From NCBI RefSeq assembly GCF_004827385.1, contig NZ_SRXN01000005.1, positions 1-64,000 of the forward strand: DNA of 64,000 bases, read 5' to 3'. A program made the position numbers and the translations under genes. Position 1 is the first letter of the stretch. Every line of letters begins with the position of its first letter. The notes beneath the pieces are model-generated. The model was not told where the DNA came from, did no database searches, and worked only from the letters and a program-made list of their open reading frames with translations. Source of the DNA: Ensifer sp. MPMI2T. Lineage in GTDB: Bacteria; Pseudomonadota; Alphaproteobacteria; Rhizobiales; Rhizobiaceae. This document shows, piece after piece, positions 58,071 to 64,000 of the stretch.

Positions 58071-58168
58071 GTCCGTCTCCTTGAGCAGGCTCCCCGAAAG
58101 TGTGCCACACCATTACGGCAGGAACCTGCGACAAACCATATTTAGAACAGACGCCTGGCAGCGTCTGT

Positions 58169-59410
58169 TCACGCGAAAAACTTCCGAGCGTGGTCCAGCG
58201 CATCCGCGAGCGCATCGACCTCGGCCCGCGTATTGTAGAGGCCGAAGGACGCACGGCAGGTGGAGGTGACGCCGAAGCGTTTCAAGAGCGGCTGCGCGCA
58301 ATGTGTTCCGGCCCTGACGGCGACGCCGGCGCGGTCGATCACCATCGAAACATCGTGCGAGTGAATGCCAGCGATCTCGAAGGAAAAGATGCTGCCCTTG
58401 CCGGGCGCATCGCCGAAGACCCTGAGTGCATTAATCGACGACAGCCGCTCGCGGGCGTAAGCCGTGAGATCCGCCTCATGGGCGCGGATCGCTTCGCGGC
58501 CGACCTTCTCCATGTAGTCGAGCGCATAACCCAGGCCAATCGCCTGCACGATCGGCGGCGTGCCAGCCTCGAAGCGATGCGGCGGATCGTTGTAGGTGAC
58601 CTCATCTTCGGTCACCACCTCGATCATCTCGCCGCCGCCCATAAAGGGGCGCATCTCCTTCAGGCGATCCATCTTGCCGTAGAGCACGCCGACGCCGGAC
58701 GGGCCATAAAGCTTATGGCCGGTCATCACGTACCAGTCGCAGTCGATGTCCTGAACATCGACCGGCATATGCACAGCGCCCTGGCTGCCGTCGACGAGTA
58801 CCGGAATGCCGCGCTCACGGGCGATGCGGCAGATTTCCTTCACCGGCACGACCGTGCCAAGCGCGTTCGACATGTGGGTGATGGCAATGAGCTTTGTCCG
58901 TTCCGTCAGGCATTTGACGAAATCCTCGATGTGGAACGCGCCGTCGTCGTCGACGGGCGCCCAGACGAGCTTCGCACCCTGGCGTTCACGGATGAAATGC
59001 CAGGGAACGATGTTGGAATGGTGCTCCATGATCGAGAGCACGATCTCGTCGCCCTCCCCGAGTTTCGGCATGCCGTAGCCGTAGGCGACCGCGTTGATCG
59101 CCTCGGTCGAGGACTTCGTGAAGACGATGTTGTCGGCGGACGGCGCATTCAGGAAGCGGCGAACCTTCTCGCGCGCCTGCTCGTAGGCCTCCGTCGCGGC
59201 ATTCGACAGGAAATGCAGGCCGCGATGGACGTTGGCATATTCATTGGCATAGGCATGGGCGACCGCGTCGATAACGAGCTGCGGCTTCTGTGCCGATGCG
59301 CCGTTGTCGAGGTAGACAAGCGGCTTGCCATAGACCGTCCGCGAAAGGATCGGGAAATCCTTTCTGATCGTTTCGACGTCATAGGCCGGCACCGGCACGA
59401 TATGTTCCAT
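58169..59410 (-). CDS. sufS: Cysteine desulfurase SufS
   Basis: A 413-residue PLP-dependent desulfurase of the group II (SufS/CsdA) type that supplies persulfide sulfur to the SufBCD scaffold. PLP Lys lies in MTGHKLYGPSGVGVLYG and the persulfide Cys in RAGTHCAQPLLKRF. The opening VETIRKDFPILSRTVYGKPLVYLDN matches the family. ATG 59410 was chosen (gacgaaag upstream); the frame from 59518 is an extension into sufD. It is 13 bp downstream of sufD. Confidence 0.96.
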   Translation of the reverse strand: MEHIVPVPAYDVETIRKDFPILSRTVYGKPLVYLDNGASAQKPQLVIDAVAHAYANEYANVHRGLHFLSNAATEAYEQAREKVRRFLNAPSADNIVFTKSSTEAINAVAYGYGMPKLGEGDEIVLSIMEHHSNIVPWHFIRERQGAKLVWAPVDDDGAFHIEDFVKCLTERTKLIAITHMSNALGTVVPVKEICRIARERGIPVLVDGSQGAVHMPVDVQDIDCDWYVMTGHKLYGPSGVGVLYGKMDRLKEMRPFMGGGEMIEVVTEDEVTYNDPPHRFEAGTPPIVQAIGLGYALDYMEKVGREAIRAHEADLTAYARERLSSINALRVFGDAPGKGSIFSFEIAGIHSHDVSMVIDRAGVAVRAGTHCAQPLLKRFGVTSTCRASFGLYNTRAEVDALADALDHARKFFA

Positions 59411-59423
59411 GTCTTTCGTCCAA

Positions 59424-60701
59424 TCAGGCGTGTTTTTCCAGCCAGGCCGAGATGATGCCTTCGAGCGCCTCGACCAACTCCTCGTCGTCTTCCAGCTCCT
59501 CAACGATCTCCGCAACAAAAGCGTTGACGAGCATAGCGCGAGCCTTCTTCTCCGGGATGCCGCGCGCCAGCATATAGAAGAGTTGGGTATGGTCGATATC
59601 CGTTACCGTCGCGCCATGACCGCACTGGACGTCGTCAGCGAAGATTTCGAGCTCCGGCTTTGACGAGAAATCGGCGTCGTCGGACAGGAGCAAAGTGTTG
59701 CAGGACATCTTCGCGTCGGTCTTCTGCGCGTCCTTCGCGACCAGGATCTTGCCTTGGAAGACACCCTTCGCGCGGTCGAAAACGACGTTGCGGATGATCT
59801 CCGTCGAGGTCGTATGCGGCACGTCGTGGCCGAGCGTGAATGTCACGTCCGTGTGGCTTTCGCCACCGAGCAGATTAATTCCGCGCAACGTGAGGTCAGC
59901 GCCCTCGCCGCTCGTCTTGCCGTGGATTTCCTGGCGCACCAGCTTGCCACCGGCGTTGATGATAAATAGATGCAGCTTCGCGTTCTTGCCGAGGTCGAAA
60001 CGGATCTGGCCAAGATGCGTATCGGCCGAACCTTGCTGCTGCAGAATGATCCAGATCACATCGGCGCCCTCGGCGAGCGTGACATCGCTCACCGAAGAAA
60101 CGAAGCTCGCTTCCGCGTTCGTCGACAGATGCCGTTCGATCACCGTCGCCTTGGAGCCAGCGCCGAAGGACACGGGAAACCGCGTGTGCGCCTGGCCATG
60201 GCTCTGGACGGCCTGAATCTCGAGCGGCGCTTCCAGCTCGGCCCCTTCCGCAATCTCGATTTCGAGACCGCCGCGAACGAGCCCACCATTGATACGGCCG
60301 ATTGCGTCATCCGAGCCGAGCACGGCGAGGCCGGCTACCGCCGAACCGTCAAGCAGGCTTTCGGTATAGGAGCGCGCCGTCACACCCTTGGGGAGGCTTT
60401 TGAGGTCGGCCTGGCCGCTGCGAACAGCAAGTACGGACGATCCCGGAACGACGGCTTCGACCCTGTCGGCAAAGGCGGACGAATCGGCGGCAGGTACCGT
60501 GCGCAGCAGCGTGCGCAGGTCCGTATAGTGCCAGGACTCGACGCGTCGCGTCGGCAATCCGGCGGTCCGCAGCTCGTGAACCAACGTGTCGCGGAGCGAT
60601 AGCACCGCCCCGTCGCCGGGCAGATCACCGATCTGTGCGGTATAGGCATCGACCAGCGCCGTTTCGGCGGCCGTCATCTTGATGGCCTGTTGCATATTCA
60701 T
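59424..60701 (-). CDS. sufD: Fe-S cluster assembly scaffold subunit SufD
   Basis: The 425-residue SufD pairs with SufB and SufC to form the scaffold. The right-handed beta-helix core is seen in VTFTLGHDVPHTTSTEIIRNVVFDRAKGVFQGKI, and CNTLLLSDDADFSSKPELEIFADDVQCGHGAT is the characteristic C-terminal motif with conserved Cys and His. A helical N-terminal domain (residues about 1-110) recruits SufC. It is 22 bp downstream of sufC. Confidence 0.96.
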   Translation of the reverse strand: MNMQQAIKMTAAETALVDAYTAQIGDLPGDGAVLSLRDTLVHELRTAGLPTRRVESWHYTDLRTLLRTVPAADSSAFADRVEAVVPGSSVLAVRSGQADLKSLPKGVTARSYTESLLDGSAVAGLAVLGSDDAIGRINGGLVRGGLEIEIAEGAELEAPLEIQAVQSHGQAHTRFPVSFGAGSKATVIERHLSTNAEASFVSSVSDVTLAEGADVIWIILQQQGSADTHLGQIRFDLGKNAKLHLFIINAGGKLVRQEIHGKTSGEGADLTLRGINLLGGESHTDVTFTLGHDVPHTTSTEIIRNVVFDRAKGVFQGKILVAKDAQKTDAKMSCNTLLLSDDADFSSKPELEIFADDVQCGHGATVTDIDHTQLFYMLARGIPEKKARAMLVNAFVAEIVEELEDDEELVEALEGIISAWLEKHA

Positions 60702-60723
60702 TCGAACACTCCTTCAACAGGCG

Positions 60724-61479
60724 TCAGGCTGCTGCCTCGATGAGATCCGCATAGCCCTTTGCTTCGAGTTCATGCGCCAGCGTCTTGTCGCCCGACTTGA
60801 TGACCTGGCCCTTGTATAGGACGTGAACGGTATCCGGAACGATATAGTCGAGCAGGCGCTGGTAGTGCGTGATCACGACAACGGCGCGATCCGGCGAACG
60901 CAGCGCATTGACGCCGTCGGCGACGACTTTCAGCGCATCGATGTCGAGACCGGAGTCGGTTTCGTCAAGCACGCAGAGCTTCGGCTCAAGCAGCGCCATC
61001 TGCAGGATTTCCGCGCGCTTCTTCTCACCGCCGGAGAAGCCGACGTTGAGCGGACGGCGCAGCATTTCCGGCGCGATCTTGAGTTCGGCGGCGGCTTCCT
61101 TGACGCGGCGCATGAATTCCGGCGTCGTCAGTTCGTCTTCGCCGCGATATTTACGCTGTTCATTCATCGCTACCTTCAGGAACTGCATGGTGGCGACGCC
61201 CGGGATTTCGACCGGGTACTGGAAGGCGAGGAAGATGCCCTTGGCAGCACGCTCGGAAGCGTCGAGCTCCAGGATGCTTTCGCCATTATAAAGGATGTCG
61301 CCCTCGGTCACTTCATAGTCTTCGCGGCCCGAAAGCACATAGGACAGCGTCGACTTGCCGGAGCCGTTCGGTCCCATGATGGCGGCGACTTCGCCCGCCT
61401 TCACGGTCAGGTTCAGGCCGCGGATGATCTCGGTGCCGTCTTCGGCGATGCGTGCATGCAGGTTCTTGATTTCAAGCAT
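60724..61479 (-). CDS. sufC: Fe-S cluster assembly ATPase SufC
   Basis: A 251-residue ABC-type ATPase that drives conformational change in SufBCD. Walker A is GPNGSGKST, the Q-loop lies in FLAFQYPVEIPGV, the signature motif is VGFSGGEKKRAEIL and Walker B is LCVLDETDSGLDIDAL. ATG 61479 was chosen because agagga is upstream; ATG 61521 would run towards sufB without a ribosome site. It lies 76 bp after sufB and 22 bp before sufD. Confidence 0.97.
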   Translation of the reverse strand: MLEIKNLHARIAEDGTEIIRGLNLTVKAGEVAAIMGPNGSGKSTLSYVLSGREDYEVTEGDILYNGESILELDASERAAKGIFLAFQYPVEIPGVATMQFLKVAMNEQRKYRGEDELTTPEFMRRVKEAAAELKIAPEMLRRPLNVGFSGGEKKRAEILQMALLEPKLCVLDETDSGLDIDALKVVADGVNALRSPDRAVVVITHYQRLLDYIVPDTVHVLYKGQVIKSGDKTLAHELEAKGYADLIEAAA

Positions 61480-61555
61480 TATCAATCGTCCTCTTGGGAA
61501 GCGAATAGTCTTTGCGCGCAAGTCCCGCGCGCTTTTCGATAATCAGGTCGAGGCG

Positions 61556-63025
61556 TCAGCCCACGCTGCCTTCCAGCGAGATGCCAATCAGCTTCTGCGC
61601 TTCGACGGCGAACTCCATCGGCAGCTCCTGAATGACTTCCTTGACGAAGCCGTTGACGATCAACGCGATCGCCGCCTCTTCCGGAATGCCGCGCTGCAGG
61701 CAGTAGAAGAGCTGGTCCTCGGAAATCTTGGACGTCGTCGCCTCGTGCTCGAACTGCGCCGTCGAGTTCTTCGCCTCGATGTAGGGCACCGTATGAGCGC
61801 CGCACTTGTCGCCGATCAGGAGCGAGTCGCACTGGGTGAAGTTGCGGGCGTTCTCGGCCTTGCGGTGGGCCGAAACCTGACCGCGATAGGTGTTGTCCGA
61901 AACGCCGGCGGCAATACCCTTGGAGATGATGCGGCTCGAGGTGTTCTTGCCGAGGTGGATCATCTTCGTGCCGGAGTCGACCTGCTGGTGACCATTGGAA
62001 ACGGCGATCGAGTAGAACTCGCCGCGCGAGCCGTCGCCGCGCAGGATGCAGGACGGATATTTCCAGGTGATCGCCGACCCGGTCTCGACCTGCGTCCAGG
62101 AAATTTTCGAATTCTTGCCGCGGCAATCGCCTCGCTTGGTGACGAAGTTGTAGACGCCGCCCTTGCCGTGCTTGTCGCCCGGATACCAGTTCTGCACCGT
62201 CGAATACTTGATCTCGGCGTCATCGAGCGCGATCAGCTCGACAACCGCGGCATGGAGTTGGTTCTCGTCGCGCTGCGGCGCGGTGCAGCCCTCGAGATAG
62301 GACACATAGGCGCCCTCGTCGGCGATGATCAGCGTGCGCTCGAACTGGCCTGTGTTCCGCTCGTTGATGCGGAAATAGGTCGAAAGCTCCATCGGGCACC
62401 GCACGCCCTTAGGCACATAGACGAACGAGCCATCGGTAAATACGGCGGAGTTCAGCGTCGCATAGAAGTTGTCCGTCGGCGGAACGACCGAGCCGAGATA
62501 CTTCCTGACCAGATCCGGATGTTCGCGGATCGCCTCGGAGATCGACATGAAGATCACGCCGGCCTTCTTCAGCTCCTCCTTAAAGGTCGTGACGACCGAG
62601 ACGGAATCGAACACCGCGTCGACGGCGATCTTCGACTTCTGCACCCCTGCAAGAATCTCCTGCTCCTTCAGCGGGATGCCGAGCTTCTCATAGACCGCGA
62701 GCAGTTCGGGATCGACCTCGTCGAGCGATTTCGGCCCCGACATGCTCTTCGGCGCGGCGTAGTAGTGAATCTCGTTGAAGTCGATCTTCGGGTAGCGGAC
62801 ACGTGCCCAGCTCGGCTCGTCCATCGTCAGCCAGCGGCGATAGGCCTCAAGACGCCACTCCAGCATCCACTCCGGTTCGTTCTTCTTGGCCGAAATGAAA
62901 CGGATGATCTCCTCGGACAGGCCCTTCGGCGCCTTCTCCATCTCGATATGCGTTTCAAAGCCGTATTTGTACTGGTCCACGTCGATCTTGCGGACCTGAT
63001 CAATGGTCTCCTGCACGGCAGGCAT
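61556..63025 (-). CDS. sufB: Fe-S cluster assembly scaffold subunit SufB
   Basis: The 489-residue SufB is the central scaffold where clusters are built. It shows [60 protein letters not shown] (sulfur-accepting Cys tract) and the C-terminal RAENARNF-like segment [19 protein letters not shown] 63025 was chosen: ggagaac is upstream and the family starts here. It is the second gene in the operon. Confidence 0.97.
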   Translation of the reverse strand: MPAVQETIDQVRKIDVDQYKYGFETHIEMEKAPKGLSEEIIRFISAKKNEPEWMLEWRLEAYRRWLTMDEPSWARVRYPKIDFNEIHYYAAPKSMSGPKSLDEVDPELLAVYEKLGIPLKEQEILAGVQKSKIAVDAVFDSVSVVTTFKEELKKAGVIFMSISEAIREHPDLVRKYLGSVVPPTDNFYATLNSAVFTDGSFVYVPKGVRCPMELSTYFRINERNTGQFERTLIIADEGAYVSYLEGCTAPQRDENQLHAAVVELIALDDAEIKYSTVQNWYPGDKHGKGGVYNFVTKRGDCRGKNSKISWTQVETGSAITWKYPSCILRGDGSRGEFYSIAVSNGHQQVDSGTKMIHLGKNTSSRIISKGIAAGVSDNTYRGQVSAHRKAENARNFTQCDSLLIGDKCGAHTVPYIEAKNSTAQFEHEATTSKISEDQLFYCLQRGIPEEAAIALIVNGFVKEVIQELPMEFAVEAQKLIGISLEGSVG

Positions 63026-63135
63026 GTCGTTCTCCAATCTTGCCGGATCCAAGGTCCGGCAGCTTGTCAACACGATGCGAACTTTGCGCACCGCTTATGT
63101 AATGGCTAAAAGGCGCTTTTCACCCCATTTGCCAA

Positions 63136-63155
63136 GCGGAAATTTGCTTTTCCGC
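63136..63155 (-). terminator. Hairpin between the IscS-like desulfurase gene and sufB
   Basis: gcggaaa (63136-63142) pairs with tttccgc (63149-63155) across a six-base loop. It lies 23 bp downstream of the desulfurase stop and about 110 bp upstream of sufB. It may attenuate readthrough or be an operator for an iron-responsive repressor; no clear RirA or IscR motif was seen. Confidence 0.4.
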
Positions 63156-63177
63156 AAATTCATTCAATCGTTTTGCC

Positions 63178-64000
63178 TCAAGCGGCCTTTCCGCTCGAGC
63201 GCCGGCGGGCCGCCACTTTCGCAAACACGGTCGCGCAACGCTGGATTTCCGCCTCCGTCGTTGCCTCGCCAATCGATATACGCAGCGCGCCCTGGCGAGG
63301 ATCATAACCCATCGCCGTTAGCACATGGCTCTGCCCGACCTTGCCGGAGGAGCAGGCCGATCCCGCCGAAAGCGCCACCCCTTCGAGGTCGAAGGCAATC
63401 TGGCCAGTTTCAGCCTTCAGGCCCGGAAGCGTGAAAAAGGTCGTGTTGCCGATGCGCGAAACATCGCGTCCATGGATCACCACATCCGGCGCCGACGATT
63501 GCATTTCGGCCTCGAGCCGATCGCGCAATGCGGCAATGGCGGCCATACGTCCGTCTATATTGCCGGCAACCACACGGGCAGCCGCTCCGAAGCCGGCAAG
63601 TGCGGGCGCATTTTCCGTACCCGAACGGTGACCTTTCTCTTGTCCGCCGCCGTGGATCAGCGCCGAAGGCATCATGACTTCGCCACGCGCGACGAGCGCG
63701 CCGGCACCTTTCGGCCCGCCGATCTTGTGCGAAGAGACGATGAGGAAATCCGCGCCAAGCGTTTCGATCGACAAAGGCAAACGTCCGGCCGCCTGTACGG
63801 CATCGACGACCAGGAGGCCGCCATGGGCGCGCACGATGGCGGCGACCTCGGCGATAGGCTGGACGACGCCTGTCTCGTTGTTGGCAAGCATCACGGCGAC
63901 CATCGGCAATCCGGCCTGACGATCATGGGCAGCAAGCATTGCTTTCAGCGCTGCGCAATCGAGGACGCCGGCGCTCGTCACCGGCACCTCGCAAACGTCT
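63178..64000 (-). CDS. Cysteine desulfurase, IscS/NifS-type (5' end outside the window)
   Basis: The frame runs off the window edge; 274 C-terminal residues are visible. PLP Lys lies in IVSSHKIGGPKGAGAL and the mobile-loop Cys in LSAGSACSSGKVGQSHVLTAMG, a group I (IscS/NifS) desulfurase as opposed to the group II SufS downstream. The N-terminal PLP segments lie outside. The gene begins the suf cluster in rhizobia, so two desulfurases of different groups would serve one scaffold. The GTG near 63987 is an internal Val, not a start. Confidence 0.93.
   Translation of the reverse strand, partial: DVCEVPVTSAGVLDCAALKAMLAAHDRQAGLPMVAVMLANNETGVVQPIAEVAAIVRAHGGLLVVDAVQAAGRLPLSIETLGADFLIVSSHKIGGPKGAGALVARGEVMMPSALIHGGGQEKGHRSGTENAPALAGFGAAARVVAGNIDGRMAAIAALRDRLEAEMQSSAPDVVIHGRDVSRIGNTTFFTLPGLKAETGQIAFDLEGVALSAGSACSSGKVGQSHVLTAMGYDPRQGALRISIGEATTEAEIQRCATVFAKVAARRRSSGKAA

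Overview
The window is a GC-rich alphaproteobacterial chromosome segment, almost certainly from Sinorhizobium/Ensifer or a very close relative. Pointers are: the greA-lpsB-lpsE-lpsD-lpsC-lrp LPS-core cluster followed by trxB and lsrB; a tandem pair of AbcR-type small RNAs between lsrB and an ArsR-type regulator; the order gyrA, marC, ssb, uvrA, nrdJ; a GTTC-N7-GTTC LexA box; a GGAAC-N16-CGTT stress promoter of the RpoE2/EcfG type; and rhizobial mosaic palindromic repeats. The species cannot be fixed from this alone. Most of the window is core chromosome, and I found no large undescribed multigene system; the least familiar items are small ones.

Layout. 1-1745: the tail of an IS30-type transposase, then an essentially complete ISNCY-type insertion sequence. 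2103-6462: a DUF4864 gene facing a minus-strand block, coaD, two cyclophilins, queA and tgt (CoA synthesis, protein folding, queuosine in tRNA). 6642-6919: a small stress-type transcription unit for a 38-residue membrane peptide. 6926-13161: two drug-type exporters (MATE, MFS), a LysR/aldo-keto reductase divergent pair, a palindrome mosaic and a zinc metalloprotease. 13483-18226: carB with strong flanking hairpins, a small DUF6894-like protein and greA. 18389-22979: LPS core glycosyltransferases LpsB, LpsE, LpsD, LpsC and an Lrp regulator. 23590-27683: trxB, lsrB, two AbcR-type sRNAs, an ArsR regulator and an old yellow enzyme. 27751-32174: an aminoglycoside-kinase-like gene, a GNAT acetyltransferase, a lytic transglycosylase and an epimerase/LysR divergent pair.

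32252-45433 is replication, repair and nucleotide supply: gyrA, marC, ssb and uvrA (divergent around a LexA box), a DUF72 gene, and B12-dependent ribonucleotide reductase nrdJ behind two NrdR-like boxes. 45653-51592 is more variable: a cupin, tRNA-Ala(CGC), an amidase, two tiny paralogous lipoproteins, a secreted hydrolase, an unknown ORF, and a copper-type pair (DUF2946 and a YcnI-PCu(A)C fusion). 51757-56365 is the glycine-cleavage operon gcvTHP behind a tandem glycine riboswitch. 57200-64000 is the suf iron-sulfur cluster operon (desulfurase, sufB, C, D, S, T, A), with the first desulfurase cut by the window end.

Starts were often moved inward from the longest ORF using Shine-Dalgarno spacing and family N-termini; non-ATG starts are proposed for lpsB (GTG) and gcvT (TTG). 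Family assignments come from reading motifs and from memory, not from searches.
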